From assembly GCA_021773555.1 (NCBI GenBank), contig JAJFKA010000041.1, forward strand, positions 1 to 64,000: 64,000 bases of DNA, given 5' to 3'. Numbering within the stretch: position 1 is the stretch's first letter; the number at the start of each line of letters is the position of its first letter. Source of the DNA: Gammaproteobacteria bacterium. GTDB taxonomy: Bacteria > Pseudomonadota > Gammaproteobacteria > Pseudomonadales > Azotimanducaceae. The translations under genes and the position numbers were made by a program. The notes under the pieces are model-generated. The model saw only the letters and a list, made by a program, of their open reading frames with translations, searched no databases and was not told the origin of the DNA. This document shows, piece after piece, positions 50,023 to 61,141 of this stretch.

Positions 50023-50631
50023 ATGCCCAATCCGGGAGAAGAACCTAATAACATTGATCCAGGAACGGACGAAATTCTGCCGCTGGAAGTCGAAGATCTG
50101 GAGCAGGAACTATTGCCTGGAGACGAGGAGCAGGATGATACCGGCGCGCCGGTAACCGTTGAGCGACGCCTCGAGACCGCGCTGCAGGAAGCAGATAAGT
50201 TCAGGGACATGGCGCTTCGCGCCGAAGCAGAGATGCAGAATGTGCGCCGCCGCGCCGAACGGGATGTCGAGAACGCGCACAAGTATGGCATTGAGAAATT
50301 TGTAGCCAATCTGTTGCCGGTCCTGGATGGTATTGAAAAAGCCGTGGAATCGTCGGAAGCGGTCGCGGGTAAGGATGCCGATGATCCGGTACTGGTGGGA
50401 ATCAGGCTTTGCCATAAGTTGTTGTTGGATGTGCTGGTGAAGGAGAACATCGAGGTCATTGATCCGGTGGGTCAACCCTTCGATCCCAACGAGCATCAGG
50501 CGATGTCCATGATCGAGAACCCGGATATGGAACCGAACTCGGTTTGCGCGGTAGTACAAAGAGGTTACAAGTTGAATGCCCGGCTGGTCAGACCAGCGAT
50601 GGTCATGGTTTCCAAAGCACCTGGAGATTAA
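50023..50631 (+). CDS. grpE: Nucleotide exchange factor GrpE
   Basis: The 202-residue exchange factor of DnaK. An acidic N-terminal tail is followed by a long helical dimer region (DMALRAEAEMQNVRRRAERDVENAHK, here cited in part) and the C-terminal beta-domain (VGQPFDPNEHQAMSMI and CAVVQRGYKLNARLVRPAMV). The order hrcA-grpE-dnaK-dnaJ is the classic arrangement. It is preceded by a sigma-32-like promoter and followed by a 109-base gap with a second one before dnaK. Confidence 0.96.
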   Translation: MPNPGEEPNNIDPGTDEILPLEVEDLEQELLPGDEEQDDTGAPVTVERRLETALQEADKFRDMALRAEAEMQNVRRRAERDVENAHKYGIEKFVANLLPVLDGIEKAVESSEAVAGKDADDPVLVGIRLCHKLLLDVLVKENIEVIDPVGQPFDPNEHQAMSMIENPDMEPNSVCAVVQRGYKLNARLVRPAMVMVSKAPGD

Positions 50632-50642
50632 TCAGACAAAAC

Positions 50643-50670
50643 CTTGAATTTATCTGATCGAGGCCAATAT
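50643..50670 (+). promoter_or_regulatory. Sigma-32-like heat-shock promoter for dnaK
   Basis: CTTGAAT, 13 bases, GCCAATAT: six or more of eight matches to the -10 box and a perfect -35 core. The spacer equals that of the grpE and ssrA promoters. It drives dnaK and, by read-through, dnaJ. Confidence 0.75.
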
Positions 50671-50702
50671 AGGACTCAGCAGTTAACAACATACCTGTTC
50701 CG

Positions 50703-50716
50703 CCTGGCGAACCAGG
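50703..50716 (+). promoter_or_regulatory. Hairpin in the dnaK 5' leader
   Basis: CCTGG, tetraloop CGAA, CCAGG, immediately upstream of the dnaK ribosome-binding site (TTGGAG). A longer imperfect stem (50693-50717) includes it. Possible mRNA stability or heat-sensing structure, not proven. Confidence 0.45.
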
Positions 50717-50740
50717 TTAGACAATTGGAGATTATTAATA

Positions 50741-52666
50741 ATGGGTAAAATCATAGGCATCGACCTCGGGACCACAAACTCCTGTGTGGCAATTATGGAA
50801 GGCGGTGATCCCAAAATCATTGAAAATTCCGAAGGTGACCGAACCACGCCTTCCGTTGTGGGCTACAGCGACGATGAGATTCTGGTTGGTCAGGCCGCAA
50901 AGCGGCAGTCTGTCACCAATCCCCAGAACACAATATATGCTGTAAAGCGCCTGATTGGCCGCCAGTTTGACGACGAGGTCGTCCAGCGTGATATCAAGAT
51001 GGTGCCATACAAGATTACCAAAGCTGACAATGGCGATGCCTGGGTTGAGGTGAAAGGCGAGAAGCTGGCACCACCACAGGTGTCCGCACAGATCCTGGCG
51101 AAGATGAAGAAAACTGCCGAGGATTATCTGGGAGAAGCCGTGACTGAAGCAGTGATCACGGTACCTGCCTATTTTAATGATTCCCAGCGGCAGGCAACCA
51201 AGGACGCTGGTCGAATTGCTGGCCTGGATGTAAAACGCATCATCAATGAGCCGACAGCGGCAGCGCTGGCCTATGGGATGGACCGCTCCAAAGGTGATTC
51301 AACGATTGCCGTTTATGACCTGGGCGGTGGTACTTTCGATATCTCGATCATAGAAATCGCGGATGTTGATGGCGAAAAACAATTCGAGGTGCTGTCCACC
51401 AATGGTGATACTTTCCTCGGTGGTGAAGATTTTGATATGTGCCTGATCGAGTATCTGGCAGAAGAATTCAAGAAAGAAAGTGGCATGGACCTGCACAATG
51501 ATCCGTTGGCACTGCAGCGTCTGAAAGAGGCCGCAGAAAAAGCGAAGATTGAGTTGTCCAGCAGCAACCAGACAGAAGTGAACCTGCCTTATATTACCGC
51601 TGATGCCAGTGGTCCGAAGCACCTGGTTATCAAGGTCACTCAGGCGAAACTGGAGTCTCTGGTTGAAGCGCTGGTTAACCGAACGCTGGAGCCACTGAGG
51701 CTGGCGCTCAAGGATGCGGATCTCAGCGTCTCTGATATCAACGATATTATTCTCGTTGGTGGTCAGACCAGAATGCCGCTGGTACAGAAGAAAGTGAAAG
51801 AATTCTTCGGTAAGGAGCCTCGTAAAGACGTAAATCCTGATGAAGCCGTTGCGCTGGGTGCCTCAATTCAGGCTGCAGTCCTGGCTGGTGATGTGAAAGA
51901 TGTCTTGCTGCTGGATGTGACACCATTGTCACTGGGTATTGAGACCATGGGTGGCGTCATGAGTGCGTTGATTGAAAAGAACACAACGATTCCGACCAAG
52001 AAATCCCAGGTGTTCTCCACTGCCGAAGACAACCAACCGGCGGTGACAATTCATGTACTGCAGGGTGAACGTAAACAAGCAGCGCAGAACAAATCACTGG
52101 GGCGATTTGATCTGGCGGAGATTCCGCCGTCCCCGAGAGGAACGCCACAGATCGAGGTGAGTTTTGATCTGGACGCCAATGGTATCCTGAATGTTTCTGC
52201 CAAGGACAAGGTCACCGGGAAAGAACAGTCAATCGTGATCAAGGCTTCCAGTGGATTGAGTGACGACGAAATCCAGCAGATGGTGACGGACGCAGAGTCC
52301 CACGCCGAGGAAGACCGCAAGTTTGAAGAACTGGTGACCGCCCGTAATCATGCAGATGCCATGATTCATGCGACGAAGAAGACCCTGGAAGAAGCAGGCG
52401 ACAAAGTCGGTGAAGCAGAAAAGACCAGCATCGACGCTGCCATCGCTGAGCTTGAAACGGCGATTAAGTCTGGAGACAAGGCGGATATCGAAGCTAAAAC
52501 GCAGAAACTGACAGAGGTTTCCTCGGAATTGGCCCAGCGCATATACGCAGAACAGGCCCAGGCGGGTGCTGATGCTGGAGCCGCTGATGGGTCTGCGGGA
52601 GGATCAGATGATTCAGACGCAGTTGACGCGGAATTTGAAGAAGTGAAGGAAGACAAACAAGCCTGA
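50741..52666 (+). CDS. dnaK: Chaperone protein DnaK (Hsp70)
   Basis: The 641-residue ATP-driven chaperone. Family signatures are present: [32 protein letters not shown] and [17 protein letters not shown]. The nucleotide-binding domain is followed by the substrate-binding domain ([14 protein letters not shown]), a helical lid and an acidic end. TTGGAG precedes the ATG. A sigma-32-like promoter lies upstream. A hairpin in the 170-base gap after it may limit read-through to dnaJ. Confidence 0.98.
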   Translation: MGKIIGIDLGTTNSCVAIMEGGDPKIIENSEGDRTTPSVVGYSDDEILVGQAAKRQSVTNPQNTIYAVKRLIGRQFDDEVVQRDIKMVPYKITKADNGDAWVEVKGEKLAPPQVSAQILAKMKKTAEDYLGEAVTEAVITVPAYFNDSQRQATKDAGRIAGLDVKRIINEPTAAALAYGMDRSKGDSTIAVYDLGGGTFDISIIEIADVDGEKQFEVLSTNGDTFLGGEDFDMCLIEYLAEEFKKESGMDLHNDPLALQRLKEAAEKAKIELSSSNQTEVNLPYITADASGPKHLVIKVTQAKLESLVEALVNRTLEPLRLALKDADLSVSDINDIILVGGQTRMPLVQKKVKEFFGKEPRKDVNPDEAVALGASIQAAVLAGDVKDVLLLDVTPLSLGIETMGGVMSALIEKNTTIPTKKSQVFSTAEDNQPAVTIHVLQGERKQAAQNKSLGRFDLAEIPPSPRGTPQIEVSFDLDANGILNVSAKDKVTGKEQSIVIKASSGLSDDEIQQMVTDAESHAEEDRKFEELVTARNHADAMIHATKKTLEEAGDKVGEAEKTSIDAAIAELETAIKSGDKADIEAKTQKLTEVSSELAQRIYAEQAQAGADAGAADGSAGGSDDSDAVDAEFEEVKEDKQA

Positions 52667-52690
52667 TATTGGCGAGTTTGTTCTACCAAA

Positions 52691-52730
52691 AAAGGGCTGG
52701 GCCAGACATCATTTGTCGGGTCCGGCCTTT
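52691..52730 (+). terminator. Strong hairpin after dnaK
   Basis: AAAGG-GCTGGGCC-GACA pairs with TGTC-GGTCCGGCCTTT, with one bulged G, two wobbles and one mismatch. It has no clean U-tract on the plus strand. It may act as a partial terminator or a processing site between dnaK and dnaJ. Confidence 0.5.
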
Positions 52731-52836
52731 CCGTTGTTGTAAGTGAAGGTAATCCTGGCTGGGTATGGCGCATTAACAAAGGCAAAGTGGCCGATCACTC
52801 CGGGCACAAAAATAGCGAAAACGGTTAACAATCGAT

Positions 52837-53958
52837 ATGGCAAAACGTGATTACTATGAGGTTCTCGGGGTAGAACGTAACGCTTCCGTCCCGGATATTA
52901 AGAAAGCCTACCGGCGTCTCGCTATGAAATACCATCCGGACCGCAATCCTGACGACGCGGATTCTGATGACAAGTTCAAGGAAGCCAGTGAAGCGGCAGA
53001 AGTACTAACCGATTCGGAAAAACGCTCGGCATACGATCAGTTCGGTCATGCGGCAGTAGACGGTTCCGGCGCTGGAGGTTTTTCCGGTTCTGGCAGCTTC
53101 AGCTCAATCTTCGAGGATGTATTCGGAGATATTTTCAGCGGTGGCCGTGGGGGACAGAACCAGGTGCATCGCGGTTCTGATTTGAAGTACGTGCTTAACC
53201 TTGATCTGGAGCAGGCAGTCAGGGGAACCAATCCAAAAATCAATATCCCGACCCTGGTCCAGTGTGGTGAATGTGTCGGATCGGGTGCTAAAAAAGGCAC
53301 TTCGCCGATCGATTGTGTGCAGTGCGGTGGCATGGGTCAGGTCACTGCCAGGCAAGGATTCTTTTCGATACAGCAAACCTGCCCGAGGTGTCGCGGTCGC
53401 GGCAAGGTCATATCAGACCCTTGTAACAAGTGTCACGGCCAGGGCCGGGTCGAAGAACAGAAAACCTTGTCGGTGAAAGTTCCACCGGGAGTTGATACAG
53501 GTGATCGCATCCGTCTGACGGGGCAAGGTGAAGCAGGTGCCAATGGTGGTCCCGCGGGTGATCTGTATGTGCAGATCAGTGTCAGGGACCACAAGATTTT
53601 TACCCGTGATGGCGAGGATCTCTATTGTGAAGTACCGATCAGTTTTGTCGATGCTGCACTCGGAGGAGAACTCGAGGTTCCGACCCTGGAAGGCAGAGTG
53701 AGCCTGAAGATACCTGCTGAAACCCAGACCGGAAAGCTGTTTCGCCTGCGCGGCAAGGGTGTCAATGTAACCCAGGTGAGGGGTGGTGGCGTGGGCGACC
53801 TGTATTGCAGGATCGCAGTGGAAACGCCGGTCAATCTTTCCAAAAAGCAAAAAGAGCTGTTGCGGGAATTTGCCGGTGAGTACAGTGCCAAACAGTCGCC
53901 GAGACAAACGGGCTGGCTGGATGGTGTGAAAAATTTTATCGATTCGCTGACCGATTGA
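52837..53958 (+). CDS. dnaJ: Chaperone protein DnaJ (Hsp40)
   Basis: The 373-residue DnaK co-chaperone. The J-domain contains H33-P34-D35. A Gly/Phe-rich region ([18 protein letters not shown]) follows. Four CxxCxGxG-type zinc repeats are visible, in order [24 protein letters not shown] and CNKCHGQG. The C-terminal peptide-binding domains are complete. It follows dnaK by 170 bases and precedes dapB. Confidence 0.97.
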   Translation: MAKRDYYEVLGVERNASVPDIKKAYRRLAMKYHPDRNPDDADSDDKFKEASEAAEVLTDSEKRSAYDQFGHAAVDGSGAGGFSGSGSFSSIFEDVFGDIFSGGRGGQNQVHRGSDLKYVLNLDLEQAVRGTNPKINIPTLVQCGECVGSGAKKGTSPIDCVQCGGMGQVTARQGFFSIQQTCPRCRGRGKVISDPCNKCHGQGRVEEQKTLSVKVPPGVDTGDRIRLTGQGEAGANGGPAGDLYVQISVRDHKIFTRDGEDLYCEVPISFVDAALGGELEVPTLEGRVSLKIPAETQTGKLFRLRGKGVNVTQVRGGGVGDLYCRIAVETPVNLSKKQKELLREFAGEYSAKQSPRQTGWLDGVKNFIDSLTD

Positions 53959-53989
53959 AAGGTCAGGGTTCTATCAAGAGGCTCCTTCA

Positions 53990-54808
53990 GTGAGCGTGAT
54001 CAAAATTGGCGTGACCGGCGCCGCGGGCAAAATGGGACAGACGCTGATAAGGGAAGTCGCGGCCAGCGAAGGTCTTAAGCTCACGGCGGCCATTGAACAC
54101 CCGGGCAGTTCGATGCTCGGCGTTGATGCTGGTGAATTAGCCGGCGTCGGCCATATGGATGTGGCCGTCGTTGATGATCTGTCCGCAGTCGTGGGAGAGT
54201 TCGACGTCCTGATTGACTTTACCATTGCGGCCGCTACCGTCAGCAATATGGAGATCTGTGCTGCCGCTAATCGTAATATGATTATCGGTACCACGGGCCT
54301 CGATGATCCGCAGATACGACATCTGCACGTGCTCGGTGAGCACATGGCAGTGGTGTTTGCACCCAATTTCAGTGTCGGCGTTAATGCATCTTTCCGATTG
54401 TTACAGGTTGCTGCAGCAATTTTTGGCGACAGCGTGGATATCGAGATTCTCGAAACTCACCATCGACAGAAGGTTGATGCGCCTTCGGGAACAGCGCTCA
54501 CCATGGGCAAAGTGATTGCGGACACGCTGGGTCGAGATCTCAAGGGTGTCGCGATTCACGGCCGGGTTGGCCATACGGGTGCCCGGAAGGCAAAGACAAT
54601 TGGCTTTCATTCTGTGCGAGCGGGTGATGTTGTTGGAGAGCATACTGTGGTATTCGCGGGTCAGGGTGAGCGACTGGAGATAACCCATCGAGCCCACAGT
54701 CGACTGAATTTCGCCGAGGGTGCTTTGCGTGCCGCTGTCTGGGTCATGACGCAACCGAAAGGTATTTATAATATGCAGGATGTACTCGGCCTCTCGCAGG
54801 CGCAATAG
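53990..54808 (+). CDS. dapB: 4-hydroxy-tetrahydrodipicolinate reductase
   Basis: Reduces dihydrodipicolinate in lysine and diaminopimelate synthesis. NAD(P)-binding GVTGAAGKMGQTLI is at the N-terminus and the substrate-site ETHHRQKVDAPSGTA in the middle. Length is 272 residues, as in E. coli (273). It starts with GTG, 31 bases after dnaJ. The carAB promoter and terminator lie just downstream. Confidence 0.96.
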   Translation: MSVIKIGVTGAAGKMGQTLIREVAASEGLKLTAAIEHPGSSMLGVDAGELAGVGHMDVAVVDDLSAVVGEFDVLIDFTIAAATVSNMEICAAANRNMIIGTTGLDDPQIRHLHVLGEHMAVVFAPNFSVGVNASFRLLQVAAAIFGDSVDIEILETHHRQKVDAPSGTALTMGKVIADTLGRDLKGVAIHGRVGHTGARKAKTIGFHSVRAGDVVGEHTVVFAGQGERLEITHRAHSRLNFAEGALRAAVWVMTQPKGIYNMQDVLGLSQAQ

Positions 54809-54843
54809 CCTGTCGGCCGGAGGACATAACCTGTCCCTGGTGA

Positions 54844-54872
54844 TTGCTATAAAAGGTGTGCTCCACTAGAAT
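54844..54872 (+). promoter_or_regulatory. Candidate sigma-70 promoter upstream of carA
   Basis: TTGCTA at 54844, 17 bases, TAGAAT at 54867: four of six and five of six matches with ideal spacing. Initiation would fall near 54879, about 110 bases before carA and just before an intrinsic terminator. Confidence 0.6.
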
Positions 54873-54883
54873 GTCGCGCCAGT

Positions 54884-54910
54884 ATGACACCTCCGTATTA
54901 TGAGAATTAA
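54884..54910 (+). CDS. Possible 8-residue leader peptide before carA
   Basis: ATG ... TAA encoding M-T-P-P-Y-Y-E-N, four bases before the terminator stem. The tandem Pro and Tyr codons could pause a ribosome. There is no ribosome-binding site, and with the predicted start site at about 54879 it would be nearly leaderless. Chance is a real alternative. Confidence 0.25.
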   Translation: MTPPYYEN

Positions 54911-54914
54911 GAAG

Positions 54915-54946
54915 CGAGATGGGAGCAATCCCCTCTCGTTTTTTTT
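54915..54946 (+). terminator. Intrinsic terminator in the carAB leader
   Basis: Stem CGAGA(T)GGG with CCC(C)TCTCG, six-base loop region, then eight T. It ends 41 bases upstream of carA. It could end dapB transcripts, or act as an attenuator for the promoter at 54844-54872, or both. Confidence 0.8.
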
Positions 54947-54987
54947 CGAAATACGCATCCTCAAATCACTGACCTGGAGACCAACTT

Positions 54988-56127
54988 TTGACTGGTAGCG
55001 CATTGCTTGCACTCGAAAACGGCCTGGTGTTGAAAGGTGTGGCTATTGGCGCCGCCGGGCGCGCGGTGGGTGAAGTGGTATTCAACACTGCAATGACCGG
55101 TTATCAGGAAATTCTCACCGATCCTTCCTATGCCAGGCAAATTATTACTCTGACCCACCCACACATTGGCAATACCGGTACCAACAGCGAAGATGATGAA
55201 TCTTCGGGTGTCTGGGCGTCCGGGCTCATCATTCGCGATTTACCCCTGGTGGCGAGCAACTGGCGGTCGGAATCCAGTTTGCAGGATTATCTGGTGGGCA
55301 GAGGGGTGGTTGCGATAGCGGAGATCGATACCCGGCGTTTAACCAGGGTGTTACGTGACGAGGGATCCCAGAAAGGCTGCGTGGTTGCGACGACGGCAGA
55401 CGAGCCCATCGATGTTGAACAGGCGTTGGCCGAGGCCCGTGGTTTTGCGGGATTGAAAGGTATGGATCTAGCCCGGGAAGTCACCACCCAGGAGCCATAC
55501 ACCTGGGATGAAGGCACATGGCAATTTGGCACCGGATACGCCCGGCGGGAAACATTCGATTACCATGTGGTTGCCTACGATTTTGGTGTAAAGCGAAATA
55601 TCCTTCGTATGCTGGTTGACCGTGGTTGTCGATTGACTGTGGTACCGGCGACGACCAGTGCATCAGAGGTTCAGGCACTTAAACCGGATGGTGTATTTCT
55701 GTCAAACGGACCCGGTGATCCTGACCCCTGCGATTATGCGATCACAGCGATCGGGGAACTGCTGAAAACAGGCATTCCGATATTTGGAATCTGTCTCGGG
55801 CTCCAGTTGCTGGGTCTCGCCGCCGGTATGAAGACTCGGAAGATGAACCACGGGCATCACGGCGCAAACCATCCGGTCAAAAATCTCAGTGATGGTACCG
55901 TATTAATCACCAGCCAGAATCATGGCTTCTGTATCGACGATACCAACCTGCCCGAGAATGTGCACATAACGCACCGATCGCTATTCGATGATTCGCTACA
56001 GGGCATTGCGCTGCGCAATCAACCGGCGTTCGGATTTCAGGGTCACCCTGAAGCAAGTCCGGGACCCCATGACGCCGCACCGCTGTTCGATCACTTTATT
56101 GATCTCATCAAGGGATGCAAAACCTAG
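54988..56127 (+). CDS. carA: Carbamoyl phosphate synthase small subunit (glutaminase)
   Basis: Hydrolyses glutamine and passes ammonia to CarB for carbamoyl phosphate, the precursor of arginine and pyrimidines. The nucleophile C269 is in [10 protein letters not shown], and the [11 protein letters not shown] motif supplies the catalytic His/Glu. Length is 379 residues. Start codon is TTG, supported by GGAG eight bases upstream. carB starts three bases after its stop. The leader has a promoter and an attenuator-like terminator. Confidence 0.96.
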   Translation: MTGSALLALENGLVLKGVAIGAAGRAVGEVVFNTAMTGYQEILTDPSYARQIITLTHPHIGNTGTNSEDDESSGVWASGLIIRDLPLVASNWRSESSLQDYLVGRGVVAIAEIDTRRLTRVLRDEGSQKGCVVATTADEPIDVEQALAEARGFAGLKGMDLAREVTTQEPYTWDEGTWQFGTGYARRETFDYHVVAYDFGVKRNILRMLVDRGCRLTVVPATTSASEVQALKPDGVFLSNGPGDPDPCDYAITAIGELLKTGIPIFGICLGLQLLGLAAGMKTRKMNHGHHGANHPVKNLSDGTVLITSQNHGFCIDDTNLPENVHITHRSLFDDSLQGIALRNQPAFGFQGHPEASPGPHDAAPLFDHFIDLIKGCKT

Positions 56128-56130
56128 GTT

Positions 56131-59100
56131 ATGCCGAGAAGAACCGACATTGACAGTATATTGATTATAGGCGCCGGGCCCATCGTCATCGGCCAGGCAT
56201 GCGAGTTTGATTACTCGGGCGCCCAGGCGTGTAAGGCGCTGAAAGATGACGGATTCAGGGTGATTCTGGTGAATTCTAATCCCGCCACGATCATGACTGA
56301 TCCTGCCATGGCTGATGCCACTTATATCGAGCCGATTAACTGGCAGACCGTGGCCAAAATCATCGAAAAGGAGCGACCCAACGCGCTCCTGCCGACCATG
56401 GGCGGACAAACGGCACTGAATTGTGCCCTGGACCTGGCCCGTGAAGGCATACTCGAAAAATATAATGTGGAGCTGATCGGAGCGAGTCGGGAGGCGATTG
56501 ACAAGGCGGAAGACAGACAGCTTTTTGATAATGCTATGAAACAGATTGGTCTTGAAACCCCTAACAGCGCCTTTGCTCATTCGTTGGAGGAAGCAAAGCA
56601 GGTTCAGGCGCAACTTGGATTTCCCTGTGTCATTCGGCCCTCTTTTACCATGGGAGGCTCCGGGGGTGGGATTGCCTACAATCAGGAAGACTTTATTGAG
56701 ATTTGTACGCGTGGTCTCGACCTGTCACCAACGAATGAGCTGCTGATTGATGAGTCACTGCTGGGTTGGAAAGAATATGAAATGGAAGTAGTCCGGGATA
56801 AAAACGACAACTGCATCATTGTCTGTTCTATTGAAAATCTTGATCCCATGGGTATCCACACGGGCGATTCGATCACCATTGCGCCGGCGCAGACGCTGAC
56901 GGATAAGGAATACCAGATCATGCGCAATGCATCCATCGCTGTGCTGCGCGTCATCGGTGTCGAAACTGGCGGGTCCAATGTCCAGTTTGCCGTTGAACCG
57001 GGTACCGGCCGGCTGGTTATTATCGAGATGAATCCGCGTGTTTCCCGCTCCTCGGCGCTCGCCTCCAAGGCCACCGGATTTCCGATAGCCAAAGTTGCGG
57101 CCAAGCTGGCGGTGGGATACACGCTGGATGAACTGACAAACGATATAACGGGCGGAATTACACCGGCGTCCTTCGAGCCGTCCATCGATTACATCGTTAC
57201 CAAGATACCGAGATTTACGTTTGAAAAGTTTCCCCAGGCGGACAATGTGCTGACGACGCAGATGAAGTCTGTTGGCGAAGTCATGGCGATAGGTCGGACC
57301 TTCCAGGAATCCATGCAAAAAGCGTTGCGCGGGCTTGAAGTTGGAATTGACGGGTTTACCCCGATCTTGTCTGGCGACGAGACCAATGCAGAGTCAATTT
57401 TACGCAAGGAACTCCGCGCAGCCGGTGCCGACAGAATTCGGTATCTGGCGGACGCGATTCGCTTCGGGTTCGAGATTGCGGAAATTAACGAGATCACGGG
57501 TATTGATCCATGGTTTCTGGTGCAGATCGAAGATATCGTGAATCGCGAAAATGTACTCGCAGGGCAAAACCTCGCAGCGTTGACTCGACTTGAGTTTCTG
57601 CAACTGAAACGACGTGGCTTCTCGGATTCCCGCATCGCGACTTTGCTTCATGCGCAGGAAAGCGCCGTGCGAGCGAAACGGCTTAGTCTCGATGTGCGTC
57701 CCGTCTACCGCCGCGTTGATACCTGCGCTGCTGAGTTTGCCTCATCCACTGCATACATGTACTCAACCTATGAAGATGAGTGCGAGGCGAATCCGACTGA
57801 CAGGGAAAAAATCATTGTGTTGGGGGGAGGCCCGAATCGGATTGGTCAGGGCATTGAGTTTGATTATTGTTGTGTCCACGCCGCGCTGGCGATGCGCGAG
57901 GATGGTTACGAAACCATTATGGTTAATTGCAATCCGGAGACGGTTTCGACCGACTATGACACCTCGGATCGCCTCTATTTTGAGCCGCTGACGCTCGAAG
58001 ATGTACTCGCGATTGTTGAGCTTGAAAAGCCCAAAGGTGTGATCGTGCAGTTTGGCGGCCAGACCCCGCTCAATCTTGCCAATGCGTTGCAGGAAGCTGG
58101 TGTACCTATTATCGGCACGTCTCCGGATGCCATAGATCGGGCCGAGGACCGGGAAAGGTTCCAGGTAATGATCGAAAAGCTCGGCCTTCGGCAACCGCCC
58201 AACAAAACCGTGAAGAATATCGAAGAAGGCATTGTCGCGGCGGATATGATCGGTTACCCGCTGGTTGTGCGACCCTCGTATGTGCTTGGTGGTCGGGCCA
58301 TGGAAATCGTCTACAACCAGGCTGAATTAACGAGCTACATGAAAAACGTGGTACTCGCATCGGAAGACTCTCCGATATTGCTGGATCGCTATCTTGACCA
58401 GGCCATTGAGGTGGACATTGACGCGGTTTGTGACGGCTCGGATGTAGTCATCGGCGCAGTCATGGAGCACATTGAGCAGGCTGGTGTCCATTCCGGTGAC
58501 TCTGCCTGCTCGCTACCCCCCTATTCCCTGAGCGCGGAAACGCTGGCGATCATGCGTGATCAGGTAAAAGCCATGGCGCTGGAACTGGGTGTCATCGGCC
58601 TGATGAATGTCCAACTCGCGGTGCAGAATGGTGATGTTTACATTCTTGAGGTCAATCCGCGGGCTTCACGCACGGTCCCGTTTGTTTCAAAGTCGATCGG
58701 ACGAAGCCTCGCGAAGATCGCAGCGCGATGTATGGCCGGTGTGTCCCTCGCAGAGCAGGGAATTACCACCGAGATAGTCCCCGATTACTTCTGCGTGAAG
58801 GAAGCCGTATTCCCCTTCGGAAAATTTCCAGGGGTTGACCCAATCCTCGGCCCGGAAATGAAGTCCACTGGTGAGGTGATGGGCGTGGGTGAAACCTTCG
58901 CCGAGGCATACGGCAAGGCGCAAATCGCGGCGGATGACCGAATTCCTTCCTCTGGCAAGGCCTTTTTGAGCGTTCGTGATGCGGACAAGGCGCAACTGCC
59001 GTCCATGGCCCGGGACCTGATTGCCCTGGGGTTCACACTGGTGGCGACACGCGGTTCGGCACGCACGATCAGCGATGCGGGTATGGCCGTCGAGATCATC

Positions 59101-59358
59101 AACAAGGTCAAGGAAGGGCGCCCGGACGTGACGGATATGTTGAAGAACGGTGAGGTGGCGTTCATCATCAATACGACCGAGGGTAAGCAGGCAATTGCAG
59201 ATTCCTTCGAAATCAGACGCACAGCGCTGCAATTTAAAGTGTGTTATACGACGACCATGGCGGGAGGTCGTGCAAGTATCGCGGCTGTTCGGCACGGAGA
59301 GGAGACTGGTGTCTATCGACTGCAGGATTTGCTGCTTCGGGACACCACGCGCATTTAG
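56131..59358 (+). CDS. carB: Carbamoyl phosphate synthase large subunit
   Basis: The 1075-residue synthetase (E. coli 1073). It consists of two homologous ATP-grasp halves: the first begins [21 protein letters not shown], the second [20 protein letters not shown]. An oligomerisation domain lies between them and a C-terminal allosteric domain (from about 940) binds ornithine and UMP. No truncation or frameshift is seen. It is co-transcribed with carA; greA follows 132 bases later. Confidence 0.97.
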   Translation: MPRRTDIDSILIIGAGPIVIGQACEFDYSGAQACKALKDDGFRVILVNSNPATIMTDPAMADATYIEPINWQTVAKIIEKERPNALLPTMGGQTALNCALDLAREGILEKYNVELIGASREAIDKAEDRQLFDNAMKQIGLETPNSAFAHSLEEAKQVQAQLGFPCVIRPSFTMGGSGGGIAYNQEDFIEICTRGLDLSPTNELLIDESLLGWKEYEMEVVRDKNDNCIIVCSIENLDPMGIHTGDSITIAPAQTLTDKEYQIMRNASIAVLRVIGVETGGSNVQFAVEPGTGRLVIIEMNPRVSRSSALASKATGFPIAKVAAKLAVGYTLDELTNDITGGITPASFEPSIDYIVTKIPRFTFEKFPQADNVLTTQMKSVGEVMAIGRTFQESMQKALRGLEVGIDGFTPILSGDETNAESILRKELRAAGADRIRYLADAIRFGFEIAEINEITGIDPWFLVQIEDIVNRENVLAGQNLAALTRLEFLQLKRRGFSDSRIATLLHAQESAVRAKRLSLDVRPVYRRVDTCAAEFASSTAYMYSTYEDECEANPTDREKIIVLGGGPNRIGQGIEFDYCCVHAALAMREDGYETIMVNCNPETVSTDYDTSDRLYFEPLTLEDVLAIVELEKPKGVIVQFGGQTPLNLANALQEAGVPIIGTSPDAIDRAEDRERFQVMIEKLGLRQPPNKTVKNIEEGIVAADMIGYPLVVRPSYVLGGRAMEIVYNQAELTSYMKNVVLASEDSPILLDRYLDQAIEVDIDAVCDGSDVVIGAVMEHIEQAGVHSGDSACSLPPYSLSAETLAIMRDQVKAMALELGVIGLMNVQLAVQNGDVYILEVNPRASRTVPFVSKSIGRSLAKIAARCMAGVSLAEQGITTEIVPDYFCVKEAVFPFGKFPGVDPILGPEMKSTGEVMGVGETFAEAYGKAQIAADDRIPSSGKAFLSVRDADKAQLPSMARDLIALGFTLVATRGSARTISDAGMAVEIINKVKEGRPDVTDMLKNGEVAFIINTTEGKQAIADSFEIRRTALQFKVCYTTTMAGGRASIAAVRHGEETGVYRLQDLLLRDTTRI

Positions 59359-59490
59359 CTGGACAAAAGCGGGCTGGTCTTTAACATTACCGGGAAAATC
59401 CGCGATAAGTATCCAGACGCGGCAATCCAGGATTAGTAGCGGTTCATAGGTGCACAGCGGTTCTGCTGTCACGATAAGTTTGGTGTAATT

Positions 59491-59967
59491 ATGGAAAAAA
59501 TCCCAATGACTGGCCGCGGCGCCGAGGCACTTCGCGTTGAACTCACGCGTCTGAAGTCGGTTGAACGCCCGCGTATTGTCCAGGCAATTTCCGAGGCGCT
59601 GGCCCAGGGTGACCTGCGTGAGAATGCGGAATATCAGTATGCCAAGGAAGAGCAGGGATTTATTGAAGGCAGAATTCTGGAGATCGAAAACAAACTGTCA
59701 TTGGCGCAAATCATTGAAATAAATGAAATAACACCTAGCGGGAAAGTGATTTTCGGGACCACTGTGAGATTGCTTAACGTGGAGTCAGAGGAAGAGTTTA
59801 TCTACCAGATCGTGGGCGATGATGAGGCCGATATCAAGGTGAATAAGATCTCGGTATATTCACCCGTCGCGCGCGCCCTTGTGGGTAAAGAACTTGGCGA
59901 TTGTGTGATCGTCAACACCCCCAGGGGTGACGTGGAGTATGAAATCTGCACGATTGAACATATTTAG
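59491..59967 (+). CDS. greA: Transcription elongation factor GreA
   Basis: A 158-residue factor that stimulates RNA polymerase transcript cleavage and rescues backtracked complexes. The N-terminal coiled coil carries the signature [17 protein letters not shown] with the acidic tip. The C-terminal domain ends with PRGDVEYEI. It follows carB by 132 bases, as in E. coli, and is convergent with yhbY. Confidence 0.96.
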   Translation: MEKIPMTGRGAEALRVELTRLKSVERPRIVQAISEALAQGDLRENAEYQYAKEEQGFIEGRILEIENKLSLAQIIEINEITPSGKVIFGTTVRLLNVESEEEFIYQIVGDDEADIKVNKISVYSPVARALVGKELGDCVIVNTPRGDVEYEICTIEHI

Positions 59968-59980
59968 CCCAGGGCATCTT

Positions 59981-60292
59981 TTATTTAAGGTCGTTGCGCA
60001 ACAGGTTTGACAGTGCGGGATCAGGCTTGACGGCTGGTTTATAAAGTAATGCCACCTTGCCGACCGACTGAATCAACTGCACATGAAGTTTCGTTTCGAT
60101 GTCTTTAACGGTCTGATCCCGAGCGTGCCTGTCCCCGGTTAACACCTTGATTTTAATGAGTTCATGGTCGTTAATGGCGCGATTCAGTTCAGCCATAACG
60201 TTGTCCGACAAGCCCTTCTCGGCAATTGTCACGACGGGATTCAGATGATGTCCGATGGCGCGGAAACGTTTTTTGTCTTTTTGGTTTAACAT
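59981..60292 (-). CDS. yhbY: CRS1-YhbY-domain RNA-binding protein
   Basis: A 103-residue protein of the CRM/YhbY family that associates with pre-50S ribosomal particles. The GLSDNVMAELNRAINDHELIK segment is typical. ATG 60292 (MLNQKDKKRFRAIG) is preferred over a TTG at 60304. It is divergent from rlmE, as in E. coli, and is convergent with greA. Confidence 0.93.
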   Translation of the reverse strand: MLNQKDKKRFRAIGHHLNPVVTIAEKGLSDNVMAELNRAINDHELIKIKVLTGDRHARDQTVKDIETKLHVQLIQSVGKVALLYKPAVKPDPALSNLLRNDLK

Positions 60293-60420
60293 GGCAATCC
60301 CCAAACTAAGATGATGGGTTCCTGGCGGTCAGTTGCTGTGAGGTGCGCGAGTTTACCCGAGTAACGGGTGCTACGCTAATGGGCAGAACCCTATACCTGG
60401 TCAGATTAATCGGTGGGTGA

Positions 60421-61044
60421 ATGATGAAGCGATCGAAGTCCAGCAGTGCCTGGATAGCAAACCACGAGGATGATGAATACGTCAAACGCGCTCGGCTTGA
60501 GGGTTATCGCTCAAGGGCCAGTTACAAGCTGCTTGAAATTGATGACCGCTTCCGCCTGATCAGGCCGGGCAGCAGAATTGTTGATCTTGGCGCGGCACCG
60601 GGCGGCTGGGCACAGGTAGCGGTGAAACGGGCTGGCGAAAGAGGTCAGGTCATAGCGCTTGATATTCTGGAGATGGAGCCGATAAAGGGAGTAGAGTTCA
60701 TTCAAGGCGATTTCACTGAAGATGAACCCTTAACGTTACTCATGGATATCGCCGGAGAGGCCAGCATCGACCTTGTAATTTCCGATATGGCCCCAAACTT
60801 AAGTGGTATGAAGGACATCGACCAGCCCAGGTCAATCTATCTGGTCGAGTTGGCACTTGATCTTGCCCGGCGGGTTTTGAGACAAAATGGGGTTTTGCTG
60901 GTCAAATGTTTTGAAGGTGAAGGTATTAATAGTATCAGGACGGAGTTAAGCAGCAGTTTCGCACGGGTGACGAATTTCAAGCCCAGGGCGTCACGTAACA
61001 AATCAAGGGAAATTTATCTGCTGGGTCGCGACTTCAGGCAATAA
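60421..61044 (+). CDS. rlmE: 23S rRNA 2'-O-ribose U2552 methyltransferase
   Basis: The RrmJ/FtsJ methyltransferase, 207 residues, acting on U2552 in the 50S A loop. SAM motif I is VDLGAAPGGWAQVA; the later ISDMAPNLSGMKDIDQPRS and LVKCFEGEG carry the K-D-K-E catalytic residues. In E. coli it is heat-induced with ftsH, but no sigma-32-like site was seen here. ftsH follows after about 130 bases. Confidence 0.96.
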   Translation: MMKRSKSSSAWIANHEDDEYVKRARLEGYRSRASYKLLEIDDRFRLIRPGSRIVDLGAAPGGWAQVAVKRAGERGQVIALDILEMEPIKGVEFIQGDFTEDEPLTLLMDIAGEASIDLVISDMAPNLSGMKDIDQPRSIYLVELALDLARRVLRQNGVLLVKCFEGEGINSIRTELSSSFARVTNFKPRASRNKSREIYLLGRDFRQ

Positions 61045-61141
61045 CGCGACATTTTATGCCGGGTCGTTGATGCGGTTGTGATGCTGAATTTTGGATGGTT
61101 AAAAGTATAGAATTGTGGCTGGTCCGCAAATTTTTTGATTA

